Origin: Gentiana macrophylla
Taxonomy: Eukaryota > Streptophyta > Magnoliopsida > Gentianales > Gentianaceae
DNA: 64,000 nucleotides
Direction: 5' to 3'
Assembly (NCBI GenBank): GCA_026214975.1
Contig: CM047817.1
Span: forward strand, 58,834,246-58,898,245
Shown here: positions 34,224-45,229 of the stretch, piece by piece
How the letters are laid out: each line of letters starts with the position of its first letter
Numbering within the stretch: position 1 is the stretch's first letter
Translations under genes and position numbers: made by a program
Notes under the pieces: generated by a model
What the model saw: only the letters and a program-made list of their open reading frames with translations
Told to the model about the DNA's origin: nothing
Databases searched by the model: none

Positions 34224-35689
34224 ATGGATTCCTCAAACTTCTTGTCGAAAGTACTGTTTTTAATGTCAATAATTTTGATGAATATAGAATAAGAATGCTA
34301 TCTCATCTTGCAAACAACTCATGAAGAGATCTTTGGATGTAATTAATGATGGACCAATCACAATCACTACTGTGGTAGGCACAGGGAGCGAGATCAAGGA
34401 AAGGAAATTGACAAACCTAAAAGGATTGGACCAAGGATGACAGGAGAAGAGCAAACCTGGACTTTGTTGCAAAAGACATGATCTTGAAGACCCTAGATAG
34501 CAACATGTTCATGAGAATCAAAGGCGCAAAACAAAGAAAGGAGATGTGGGACAAGCTATCATTGATAAATGAAGGATCTCAAGCGATTAAAGAAAACAAA
34601 TTATCTGTTGCAAAAGCGAAGTTTGAAAACTTCAAAATGAAGGCCCGGTGAATCCATAGATCAAATGGACAATGAGACTCTCAAGCATCATCGATGGCGC
34701 AATGACTTGGACACACATATCCCCAAAAAGAAGTATGCTTGAAGATCTTGAGAGGACTACGAAAGATGGAAGATCATAACATCCGTAATCAGAGGAACAA
34801 CAAATCTTGCAAGCACTGACACTCTGCCACTGATGTCCCAATTAAAAGCTCATGAATTCGAATTGAACGGTGAAGATGGTGCTCCGGGAGAGACACAAAA
34901 ACTCACTGCACTGGTTGTACCCCAGCAAAGTAACTTTGCCGAGTACATCAAACAAAGAAACACATGAACTTAAAAGAATGTAGCTTTATTGGTTAAACGC
35001 TTTGACACGTTTAGCAAAAAGAAGCCCTTCAAAGGAAATTCATCATCAAACAAGAGGTCAAGCTCAAACAGAGACATGAAGAAGAAAGATGATGAATACA
35101 GATGCTTCAATCTGCAACAAGAAAGGTCACTTCAAGGTGATTGTCTCAAGAAAATGACAAAGATGATGAGAAGAAGAAATACAAAGCATTTGAAAAGAGA
35201 AAAAGCAAGAAGGCACTCAAGGCAGAATCCCGCAGTGAGAAGAATGAAGAATCATCTGATAATGATTCAGATGATAGTGATGAAGAAGACAGCTCAGAAA
35301 AAGAGAAAGCATGCATATGCCTCATGACCAAAGAATTGGATGAAGATGATAGTTCAGACACTGAAGAAACAAGCCTATGTCTAATGGCTAAAGAATCAGA
35401 TGAATCTGAGGTATTATCTAGCTCTTACTCTTCATCTAATACATCCACATCTGACACTGCACAATCTTCTACTCTCCCATTAGATACAGCAGAACTGGTC
35501 CAAAATCTCATGACTAAATTTGATGAAATTGAAAAGAATCATGAAATTCTGGAAAAGGAATGCAAGGATCTAAGAAAAGAAAATAAGAGATTGAATAAAG
35601 AACTGGATAAAACAAAAGCTGAATTAACTAGTAATGAGACCTACTTAAATGATCAACAAAAAGTAGATGATCATACATCATATTATTGA
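34224..35689 (+). pseudogene. SIRE-type Gag (SIR-2)
   Basis: Starts MDSSNFLSK at 34224, 120 bases after the PBS. The gag core can be followed through several frames (NNFDEYRIRMLSHLANNS, PITITTVVGTGSE). A CCHC zinc knuckle near 35104-35150 can be recognised across frames (RCFN, then GHF and DCLKK) but is disrupted by small insertions. From 35141 a 182-residue open stretch has the acidic, serine-rich tail typical of SIRE Gag (NDSDDSDEEDSSEKEK, with repeated CLMAKE-type blocks), followed by a coiled-coil segment (EILEKECKDLRKENKRLNKE). Gag would form the particle shell and bind RNA. As read, it cannot be made as one protein. Confidence 0.85.
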
Positions 35690-35788
35690 TGATCGATTAA
35701 GAAAATCTCCTCACCAATAAAGGTAACCCTTTGCACCACTAAAGGCACCGACACAAACCCTCAAAAGGTTTGGATCTCAGATCTGGTC

Positions 35789-37927
35789 TTGGCTACAATG
35801 ATCGAGGATGAAAGTAGGAATAATGGTCAACACAATTCTAAATTCAGGACCATTAATGGACCAAAATTTAGAAAGGGATGCACCATAGTTTCAACAGATC
35901 ATCTGTTCGGTGAAGTCAAAACCCAATGCGATAAAGCAATGAGACTAAATCCTCATTCCAGTCAATCAAGAACAATGACCATCTGAAAGGTAAAGGCGGA
36001 CTTTACTCTTGAGAGGATGATTGGAATGTTGCACCTCCAAAATACAAGAAACCATTCAACAAAATGCATCATGTGACTAAGAAAACCAATCTGTTCTAGA
36101 CACTTGAAGCAAGAAAGGTTTTCTTGCATATTGGAAAGTGAAGAAGGATGTAAATGCACCAAAAGGTGGAGAAAAGTATCAGAATACCTGCAGCAAGAAT
36201 ATTAGAAGCTATTCTGCCATGCCTTATACATATGAAGTTGATGACTTCAATTATCCAAAAAGAAGACCTTTTGGATACACACTTGGTATGGGAGGCATGA
36301 TTGCTAGCAAGTATGGACCCAAACGGTGTTGGGTACCTAAACTTAATTGTCTGTTTTGTAGGATGTCCGGTACATAGGCGGTGGATGTTCCGCATACATG
36401 AGAGGAAACAAGAAATGGCTCATGACTTCAAGGCCTTTGATGGACCCAAAGTCACATTTGGAGGCAAAGAAAACCCTGGCAAGATTAAGGGGAAGGCATA
36501 ATACTCAAGAACAATTTGAAGATTCAAAATGTGGCATATGTCAAGGGACTAAATTTCAATCTGATGAGCATTAGTCAATTTTGTGACAAAGGCTACAATG
36601 TGCACTTCAACAAAGAAGGATGCAAAGTGATTCACAGCCAAACCAACACAGTGGTTCTTGCAGGTAGAAGACAAGACAACATGTATGTTGTGGACTGAAA
36701 AAATGACCAAAGCGAAACATGTCTCACTGGTCAAAAACAAACAATCTACAAGCTGGATTTGGCACAGAAGATTAAATCATCTGAATTTCAAGACCATCAA
36801 CAAACTATCAAAGAACAAGTTAGTTGAAGGTTTTCCAGAGATCACATACAAGAAAGAAAGTCTATGTGATGCATGTCAGAATGGAAAACAGATCAAAAGT
36901 TCATTCAAGTCAAAGCCTTATCAATCTACAACAAGAATTCTACATCTGTTACACATCGACTGTTTGGACCACCACACCAAGAAGTGTGAGTGGTAAGAAA
37001 TACACCCTTGTAGTGGTGGATGACTTCTCAAAGTAAACCTGGACCATTTTCATGAACAAGAAGAAAGAGACACTCAAAAAGCTGCCAGATTTGCTGAGAA
37101 GACTCCAAAATGAGAAAGAACTAAAGATCATAAAGATCAGATCAGACAGAGGCACTGAATTTCTAAATGAAATCATCGAGAACCTCTGTGAAGAAAATGG
37201 AGTTCTACATCAACTATCTGCGGCAGCAGCACTCCACAACAAAAAAAGGTGTAGTAGAAAGAAAAGCAGAACTCTCAAAGAAGCGATTAGAACAATGATT
37301 TTTGAAGCATGCTTGCCAAAGAGATTTTGGGTCAAGCAAACAAACACGACATGTCATACACAAAAGCAGATCAATCATCAACAAATATCATGGAAAGACT
37401 CCATATGAAATATGGAATGGTAGAAAAACCCAATATCTCATATTTTCATATGTTTGGATCAAAATGTTTGTCTTAAACAGGAACCAGCTGCATACCTTTG
37501 ATGAGAAGGTCGATGAAGCAATCTTCATGGGATACTCAGTCACCAAAGACAAAGCATTTGAGTACTCAATAAAAGAACATTGGTGATTGAAGAATCAATA
37601 CATGTGGTTTTTTATGAACCAAATACAAATGGTGAAGATCTTCATGACCAAGAAGAGAAAGCAGCACAGAAGGAAATCTATACAAATGCAACCATACCAG
37701 CTACTATCCTGAATCATCACTTTGAAAATCAAGAGGAGCCACATATCAATACAACAGAAGAAGTACCTGAAGTTGAAGTTCATACTCAGCATGAAGGTAT
37801 GGAAGCACCAAGTGAAGAACAACTTCAACCAGATCTAAATTGGCTAAGAGACCATCCTGAAGAACAAGTTATTGGAGATATTCACATAGGAGTTAGAACC
37901 GTAAGACAAGCTGCAAAGACATGCTAA
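35789..37927 (+). pseudogene. copia protease and integrase (SIR-2)
   Basis: Protease remnant near 36365-36500: the active-site region reads YIGGGCSAYMRGNKK, so the usual DSG catalytic triad is not present. It is followed by VTFGGKENPGKIKGKA. Integrase follows: a zinc-binding block (WHRRLNHLNF, then CDACQNGKQ, HHCC all present), a core with VVDDFSK broken by a stop after K, IKIRSDRGTEFLNE with the second aspartate, and a frame-disturbed region where the glutamate block is altered. The integrase C-terminus and linker to RT run to 37927 (DLNWLRDHPEEQVIGD). In-frame stops and shifts occur roughly every 200-400 bases. SIR-1 retains a better integrase glutamate block. Confidence 0.88.
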
Positions 37928-38037
37928 CTTGCTTTCTATCACAAGTGGAACCTAAGACCATAGATGATGCAATCCAAGATGCAGATTGGATCACAGCCAT
38001 GCAAGAAGAACTAAATGAATTTGAAAGAAATTAAGTC

Positions 38038-39474
38038 TTGGAACTTGTCGACAGACCAGATATGGCCAACATCATTGGTGCAAAATGGGTGTTCAGGAAC
38101 AAGATGGATGATCAAGGAACTGTTGTCAGAAACAAAGCAAGGCTAGTTGCAAAAGGCTATTCTCAAGCAGAAGGAATAGACTATGATGAAACATTTGCAC
38201 CAGTATCAAGATTGGAAGCAATCAGACTCTTTCTAGCTTTTGCTGCATACAAAGACTTCAAAGTCTATCAAATGGATGTCAAGAGTGCATTCCTAAATGG
38301 ACTTTTGGAAGAAGAAGTTTATGTAGAACAACCTCCTGGATTTCAAATCAAAGGAAAAGAAGACAAAGTATACAAACTCAAGAAGGCCCTCTATGGCCTC
38401 AAACAGGCACCTAGAGCCTGGTATGAAACACTATCACAATTTTTGATCAAAAATGGATTCAACAAGGGAACTATTGACAAGACTCTATTCAAACTAGAGG
38501 AAGGAGCAAGCACGTTGCTAGTACAAATCTATGTTGATGATATAATCTTTGGATCAGAGGATGAAAAGCTTTGTGAGAAATTTGCAAACCTGATGAAGAG
38601 CAAATTTCAGATGAGCATGATGGGTGAATTAAACTATTTCCTTGGCTTTCAAGTAAAGCAAATGAAGGATGGCATTTTCATTAGTCAAGCCAAGTACACA
38701 AGAGATTTGATACACAAGTATGGGATGGATACAAGTGGCACAGCAGACACACCAATGTGTGCCAGAGTCATACTAGGAAAAGATGAAGCAGGAAAGGATG
38801 TTGATCAGAAAATGTATAAAGGAATCATTGGATCCATATTATACTTAACTACAAGTAGACCTGATATAGCATTTACAGTAGGAGTATGTGCAAGATTTCA
38901 AGCTCAACCAAAAGAATCACATCTTCTAGCAGCCAAAAGGATAATCAAATATTTGAAAAACACTATAAATGTTGGAATTTGGTATCCAAAAGATGGAGGT
39001 TTTAAATTGATATCATATTCAGACTCTGACTATGCTGGATGCAAAATAGATAGAAAAAACACCTCTGGAACATGTCAAATGCTAGGAACTAGACTAGTCT
39101 CTTGGTTCAGCAAAAAGCAAAACTCCATATCTACATCATCAATTTGAAGCGAATATATATAGCAGGTAGTCAGCTGTGCTCAAGTACTTTGGATAAGACA
39201 ACAGCTAAGGGACTATGGAATGGAAGAGAAAACAATTCCAATCATGTGTGATAACACAAGTGCAATATCTATTACTGAAAATCCAGTATTGCATTCAAGA
39301 ACAAAGCACATTGATGTGAGACACCATTTTATCAGAGACCATGTTGAAAAGGGAGATGTCATCCTAAAATACATACCTACTGAAGATCAATTGGCTGACA
39401 TCTTCATAAAACCACTCAGCTATGAAAGATTTAGTATGTTGAGAACTGAGTTAGGAATGATTGAAATTGACTAA
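38038..39474 (+). pseudogene. copia reverse transcriptase and RNase H (SIR-2)
   Basis: The longest intact domain of this element: 369 residues open from 38038. RT blocks are [51 protein letters not shown] and the catalytic YVDD ([10 protein letters not shown] near residue 165). [19 protein letters not shown] and RNase H with SRPDIAF and SDSDYAGCK follow. A frame shift at about 39145 breaks the RNase H block that reads STAEAEYIA in SIR-1. The end resumes at 39220-39474 (CDNTSAISITENPVLHS, EDQLADIFIKPL) and stops cleanly. It would reverse-transcribe the element RNA if expressed as part of Pol. Confidence 0.95.
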
Positions 39475-40100
39475 GTATCAAGGAGTGGCCAACTGGAGTA
39501 ATCGGCTAAGTGACTTCATCAACTGGTACAACCCTTGCCGCTACAAGTGTACATGTGCAAGGCAATCGGGCATCCAAATGAAGGTAACTTAAGCGATTGT
39601 TAGGAGCAGATTAAATGGAGCACTCAATGAAGAACCCATTTGATCGGCTAAGTGGCCAGCCAAGGCACTTCACCGAAATAAAGACTTGGATAAATTAAAA
39701 GTGTGAACAAAATCAACTCTGATTACACGTGGAGAATAAGGCAATTATAGAGGATTATTCTGTGAAAGATTACACACGTGGAGAGCAATTTATGATCATG
39801 GAGGTAATTGTATTATTTTTCGAATTGAAAATTCCTCGATTTCTGGGCTCTATCATTACTTACCTCAAACCACTCCCCCATTACGCTCGAATATCGCAAT
39901 TCACATACACAAAATCACGCCATGATGTCACAAAATCCTTCCATATTCAAACCACGTTCACACTACCCAAATCACACTATATAAACCAGACCTAAAGATT
40001 TTCAGAAATCTTTACGCTCTTTTGAAAATTACAAACCCTACTCTTGTTTCTCTCTATTGCAAATTCAAGTCCATTTTCAAACCCCCTCTCCTCTTCAACA
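39475..40100 (+). other. intergenic region between pol and extra ORF (SIR-2)
   Basis: About 0.6 kb without coding potential. It contains CGGCTAAGTG motifs (39507, 39650) and the candidate promoter at 39726-39985. Homologous to 24242-24867 of SIR-1. Confidence 0.6.
39726..39985 (+). promoter_or_regulatory. candidate internal promoter of SIR-2 (two G-boxes and TATA)
   Basis: CACGTGG at 39726-39732 and 39775-39781 and TATATAAA at 39978-39985, 116 bases before the ATG at 40101. Spacing between the second G-box and the TATA box is identical to that in SIR-1. Confidence 0.5.
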
Positions 40101-42230
40101 ATGGCATCATCTTCCTCAATCACCCAAGCTGGGTATGAAAAATCGATTGCCACTGGTTCATTCTTCCGAGCGTAACACTACACAAATCGTATGCGGAAAT
40201 GACGAGCATGCCAAACGGTTGGCAGCAGGCTATGAAAATCTAAAACTATCAACCTTTCTCAATCCTCCAATAACCGATGTGTGTTATGAAAATCTCATAT
40301 CCTTCTGGAAATCTGCACAATATGTATCTGGGCTCCTAGCTGAAGAAGGTGATGAGTGGGAAGCGGACAAGATCGTTGCATCTGTCAACGGCAAAGAAGT
40401 GGTGATCACAGAAAAGGTAATTCGAAAACATCTCAAACTTTCAAATGAAGGTCAAGAAAAAGTAACATTGGTATCACAAAACTTGGATGATTTCTGGGCA
40501 ACTATCGCCAAAACGGAAAACCCAGAATCTACAAAAGTCAACTGTCTGAGATCTGCATTGAAGAAACCATTCAATGAATTTAGTGCCCTAATTGGCAAAA
40601 CCATTGAAGGAAAGTTGGGCGCAAATAATGCCATGACAGAAATTAGAATACGGCTAATGTGAATCATTTACAACAATTTACAATTCAATTGGGCAAAATA
40701 CTTCTTCCTACGAATCAAAGAGCAAATCCAAGGGGAAGTAAAAGCAGAAAAGAAGGGGATAAAAGAGGGAAAGACAAAGAAAGGCCAATTCTGGGTGAAA
40801 AAGTCATATGGGATTCAATTACACTATCTAATGCAATGTCTTAACGTCCCTCCTGTTCAACTCCACAAACTGCATGAATCCAAAGTCATGTTTACCTATC
40901 TTAAACAACAAAAGAAGACAGGAGACGGAAAAAGGAAGAAATCCACACAAATCACTACCAGTCAAAGAAAGAAGCAAAGGTTGTTGAAATCTGGACAAGA
41001 CAGACTTTGGAAAATTAATTGATGAAGAGGCAGAGGATTTCAGGCGAGATGGAGCAACAGGAAGAAGAGAATGACAGTGAGGATGAGCAACATCCTAATA
41101 GGGAAGATACTGGAGATGATGAGGCATCTCCAGAAGAAGCTGCACACTTGTCTGCAAACGATATAGATGATCGAATTGCAGATTATCTTGAGTGGAATGA
41201 GGGGGATTCCAGAAAACAACTTCAAGACTCAGACCACATGCTTGCTGAAGAAGCATGGCTATTTAATTTTCTGGGAATCACAACTCTGGTAGGTGTACTT
41301 GATGAATCGCCTCTATGGGACTTGGTTGATGCAGCCAAGACAAAACTGCCCCAGGCCTCTGGGAGACAGAGTGATGACTCAGATGATGATCATGATCATG
41401 ATGATGATGATGATGATCATGATGATGATGATGATAATGATGGTGACTTTGATAAAGACAGAGAAGAGGATGCTCCTGCACCAGATGCACTTGATGATAC
41501 AACTCTTCTCCGTACATTCTTGAAACCACAAGCATCAAACAAGTCCTCAACTCCGGCAAAGGCAGCCACTCAACCACTGACTGTGAATGTTCCAGCTGAC
41601 AGCACACACATTGTGGACACTGGTTCAGCTGCTGCCATGCCAGTTAAAGCAACCCCCGGCATAGAGATAGGGGGAACTGCAACTCCAGCATATACATCTA
41701 CCCAAATTCTTGATGATTTGGAAACTGGAGTAGATGTCACTCAACATCAAGACAAGGGACAGCAAACAGAACCAGAACCAGCTGACACAAGGCACAAACT
41801 CTCTCAGCTGGCAACTGGCATTACAAATGAAACTTTTGAGTAAGCAGCAGACCTGCTGGCTGAAGAATTGGAGCAGCAAGCCATGTATCTCAGATCCATG
41901 ACTTCAGCATTTAATGACAAAAGTTCCTCCATTGAACACAAGTTTTAGGCCATTGCAGAGTACATTGATGCACAAAACATTGTGATTCAACAACAGGGAA
42001 ATCTGATGAAGCAGCTTAATATCAATATCACCAACAATCTTGCAGGGCTCAAACAGCATATTTCCCAAGAAAATGAATCAATGGCAGTGGCCTTTGGCAC
42101 TAAATTTCATAGTGTGAATGAGAAACTGAATGATCATCACCACAGATTCACATCTATTGAATCAAAGCTTGACTCTCTGATCGGCACGGCAGAGGCCACA
42201 ACAAAGATCTTACTCCAAAGAAAGGGATGA
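40101..42230 (+). pseudogene. extra ORF after pol (SIR-2), unknown function
   Basis: Starts MASSSSITQAGYEKS at 40101. A shift after SFFRA leads into a well-kept domain (to 40662: STFLNPPITDVCYENLISFW, GKEVVITEKVIRKHL, DDFWATIAK). A stop and a shift follow, and 40795-41022 corresponds to KKSYGIQLHYLMQCLNVPP. The next stretch (41019-41843) is strongly acidic, with an aspartate/histidine run and an S/T/P-rich tail. The end (41982-42230) looks like coiled coil (NLMKQLNINITNNLAGL, FHSVNEKLNDHH). No membrane segment, zinc finger or enzyme motif is recognised. The gene lies downstream of its own candidate promoter. SIR-1 has the homologue. It may be a structural, nuclear or env-replacing protein; function unknown. 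Confidence 0.65.
41382..41442 (+). repeat. GAT/CAT trinucleotide run (Asp/His codons)
   Basis: Near-perfect GATGATCAT-type microsatellite inside the extra ORF of SIR-2, giving a run of Asp with interspersed His. It is absent from SIR-1, where the acidic part is Glu-rich instead. Confidence 0.9.
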
Positions 42231-42415
42231 TCTTTCGCCAAAAAGGGGGAAAATCAGGATAAGCCTGAACCTGAAGGATCAAAAATCAGACCCCCAAATT
42301 TTACTGAAGAACAACTGAGAGCAAGAGACAGAGAAATAAGAATCGAAATGAAGCGTAAGAACAAAGCAAAGAAGAGTCGAGAAGAAAAGAAAAGGCCCTA
42401 AAAGAACTCCCTGCA

Positions 42416-43203
42416 TTGGATTTCTCATCCTATCAAAGAAGAGATGATGATAGAGACAGATCCGGCAGAGGCGGCAAAGGCCTGGATCTAGTCAAACAAA
42501 TAGGATCAGCTAGTCAACACAAACTCAAAGACGGAGGAAACACCAGCAGAGGCAAGGCAGCAGCCTCCAGGATATCTTGGGAACACAGAACTTACACTGG
42601 TCACCAAAGCAAAGCGAGAATATGATGCAGATGTCTTTGGACCATGTAAGAGAATTTTTCGAGTACAGAAGGACTTTATACTCACTTCTCACAAGATGAA
42701 GCTTGGGCTGATTGGCTAAGCTTATCGAGGATGAAATGATGAGAACCGATATGGCCAAACTCTACAATGAAGTCAAAAGAGAGTTTGCACTTCTCAAACA
42801 AACCAACAACAAACCAAGCTCAGCCATACCACTATCTCAAAAGGACGGAAGACACGCCAATTTGAACAACAAGAAGAATTCAAATATATGGCAAAATTCT
42901 TCAATCCTATGGGAAGAGTGGAGAAACAGAGCAAAGTGGAGTCTCTACAAAAGCCTCAAGTTTGCAGATTCACATATTGTTGAGGCTAGGAAAGACTTGA
43001 AAAATATTTTGGAGAACCTAAGGCAAATGAGACCATGCCACGATTTCAACAGACTTTTTGCCAAAAGAGTTTTTCAGGGTGTATCTGAATACACAGCTTT
43101 GGCTTACTGGAAGTGGAAGTTTCCAGAAATTGATTGGAAAGACATTGAAGAGGTTCAGACTACAAAGTTCAAGAGGTACAAGGCTGAATTAAGCAAAATG
43201 TAG
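42416..43203 (+). CDS. hypothetical ORF before the SIR-2 3' LTR
   Basis: Two open stretches in different frames. The first (42416-42625, MDFSSYQRRDDD) is rich in D, R and G. The second is 163 residues (42712-43203), begins MAKLIEDEMMRTDMAKLYNE and contains WEEWRNRAKWSLYKSL, LENLRQMRPCHDFN and YWKWKFPEIDWKDIEE before a clean stop 136 bases from the LTR. It is probably the C-terminal part of the extra ORF or a separate small gene. SIR-1 lacks it completely, so it was deleted there or gained here. No family recognised; the Trp- and Lys-rich helical pattern suggests a structured domain. Confidence 0.45.
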
Positions 43204-43319
43204 TTTGTAACATTTGAATAAAGTTTTAGAACTTATTGCCCTATGATGGATGAATAAAACTGTTGAATTTTTGTTCTATTATTTCGATTACTTATATTCA
43301 GGCTTATGAGGGTTTTGGC

Positions 43320-43370
43320 ATCATCAAAAAGTGGGAAATTGTTAGGAACATTTTATTATGTTTTGATGAT
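43320..43370 (+). repeat. inverted repeat bracketing PPT and LTR start (SIR-2)
   Basis: ATCATCAAAA (43320-43329) pairs with TTTTGATGAT (43361-43370). The PPT (GTGGGAAAT) and the LTR start (43340) lie in the loop. It exists only at the 3' end, because the left arm is internal and the right arm is in the LTR. Confidence 0.75.
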
Positions 43371-44743
43371 GGCCACATTAGCTGTTATAGCAAGCCTGAA
43401 AATAAGTTAGAATTCTCTGTATAAGTATTTACTTAGAGTCTGACATGTTGTATAAGTTGAGTCAGACAAGTATTGTACTAGTTGGTAGGACGGGAAAGGA
43501 AAAACAGATATTCGGCAGAGTGAAGCCAGCCAAGCACCAGCAGAGAAGCAATGCAGATATTAAAGGTCTGACTTGTAACCAAGGAAGTCTGTGATGACCT
43601 TGGACAAGTCTAAGTTATACTACAAGTGATGTACATTAATATTCAAATATGGTGTACACTGATCTCACCCCAATTTAAGATCAGTGAAGTACAAAGATTC
43701 TCCTTCAACTTATGCAAAGAAGAAAACTGTGAACCGGCAAAGTAAACTGACTTTCGGCTGAGTGAAGACAAAACGGTGAAGGAAGATCTAAATCAGCTAA
43801 GTCAGAAGGATCGCTCGACCGTTCTGAAAACGGCGAAGGAACACTTACCAGATCAGATTTAATATATAGAAGATCATGCATTAAATGCACAATCAATAGT
43901 CAATCAAGGACGGATTTTCTGCTATACGTTTGAAGAAAGAATCCGATCACTGAAATCAAGGAGAATGCAATTAAGGGGGAATCAAGAATAAAATCAAGGA
44001 TTATTCCCTCATTAATATAGCCAACGGACGGAATTTCAAAATCAAGGTTATTCAAGGCTATAAATATAAGGCATTGACAGACAGAGAATGTGGAAGAACG
44101 GAACAAAAAAATCAAGTGAAAACTCTGTCAATTTAAAAAGCCTTCTCTCTGAACTTACAAGAAAACATCTAGTTATCAACTCAGACATCAGAGCTACAAA
44201 ATCATACTCAGCACTGAGTTTGATCAACCAAGTGTGTGAATCCCATTCACATCAAATCAAGCAAATCGAATCGAGGCAATCCGAGAAGGAGTTGAATCTG
44301 TGATATTTGTTGAAGGATTTTGATCTCAAGGAGCAAAGAAAGAAAGATGAATCATCAAGCTGCATTGCGATCAATGATCGATAGTCTTGTAGATTGTGAA
44401 GCTTGGGAAGCCAAGGACAATCATACTATTGTATCTGTGAAAACAATAGTGAATTCCTCCGATCATCACATGAGAAGAGTGGATTAAGGGATTACACCAC
44501 CCTGAACCACTATAAGCCTTGTGTAAATTTAATTTCTGCAATTTACTTTACAACATTTATTTGATTTGCCTACACCATAACTTATTTCTGTGATTGTCTG
44601 AACTGATTTGAAAACAACTTAGTAAGAAGGGACTTATCCGCTGGCCAAAAGCTTTTAAATAAAAGAAAAGTTTTTGAAACTCCACTATAGTCATTCACCC
44701 CCCCCCCCTCTGACTATAGTTTTACCCTTCTCTAGGACCAACA
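43340..44743 (+). repeat. 3' LTR of SIR-2
   Basis: Same length as the 5' LTR, TGTTAGGAAC to GGACCAACA, TATA at 44058-44067, followed by the duplication GTTCT at 44744-44748. Confidence 0.95.
44684..44720 (+). repeat. LTR-end hairpin with C-rich loop (SIR-2 3' LTR)
   Basis: ACTATAGTCA (44684-44693) and TGACTATAGT (44711-44720) form a 10-base stem. The C run in the loop is longer than in the other copies. The stem ends 23 nt before the LTR end. Confidence 0.85.
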
Positions 44744-45152
44744 GTTCTGTCTTTTCCTTTTTTGATGTAAATATATAAATCAGTAAATGCATGTATGTAA
44801 GTATGCAACTATGGAGGATTGATTGTAACTGAATTCTATTGTAATGTGTAGTTACTTGTTAGTTGTTTTATGTTTTTTCTTTTATCATTTTGGTTGGTAA
44901 TTTATTTTAGTTTGAATATATCTATTTAAAGTTTATGTAAAAAAGGTTGGTTTTGTCATTTTTTTTAAAGATTAGGCTTGTTAAACCGAAACCAACTCAA
45001 TACAAATTGAAACCAATTCGAACCAAACCATTGGGGTTTACTTCATTTTGGTTTGGTTTGAGGAACGAATTATGGCGCCCCAAACCGGCCCGAGTCTTTC
45101 AAAACCAATCCAAACCCAGTAAAACCAATCCAAGCTCAGCCCTAGTATCACG

Positions 45153-45229
45153 TTTGGATTTGGGTGAAAGACCTCAGCCGCATTCTCTGGCTGAACAATC
45201 ACTGGCACAAATTGCTCAATCATCGGCAT
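45153..45229 (-). pseudogene. Gag N-terminus of ATH-4
   Basis: Starts MPMIEQFVPVIVQPENAAEV at 45229 and reaches FHPNPNVI, whose last codons fall in the 8-base hAT duplication. It then joins in frame to QMVTNYTTFHRVPDEDP at 32376. The continuity across 12.8 kb of inserted DNA confirms the nesting. The acidic/Gln N-terminus is shorter than in ATH-1. Start chosen as the only ATG in frame before the leader. Confidence 0.75.

Larger units (their letters stand above)
32683..44743 (+). mobile_element. SIR-2: complete SIRE/Maximus-type copia element
   Basis: Two LTRs of 1404 bases each (32683-34086 and 43340-44743), PBS, gag, protease, integrase, RT, RNase H, extra ORF region and PPT, flanked by perfect GTTCT duplications (32678-32682, 44744-44748). 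LTRs differ at only a few positions by eye, so the insertion is recent. Coding regions are nevertheless broken by many small indels. Confidence 0.95.
32377..45152. mobile_element. non-autonomous hAT transposon (split by SIR-2)
   Basis: 8-base target duplication GTATCACG at 32377-32384 and 45145-45152, the size expected for hAT. Element ends are TAGAGACGAGC (32385) and the inverted TAGGGCTGAGC (ending 45144), imperfect terminal repeats with 8 of the first 12 bases alike. Many subterminal copies of CCAATCCAAACC and GGTTTGG follow, as in other plant hAT elements. Without SIR-2 it is about 0.7 kb and has no transposase. Confidence 0.82.

Noticed and set aside
41278..41607. Minus-strand 109-residue His-rich frame.
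   Set aside because: It is the antisense shadow of the Asp/His codon run in the extra ORF of SIR-2.
44749..45144. Proline/Asn-rich + strand frame around 44947-45411 as a gene.
   Set aside because: It crosses the hAT end, the 8-base duplication and ATH-4 gag on the opposite strand, so it is accidental.
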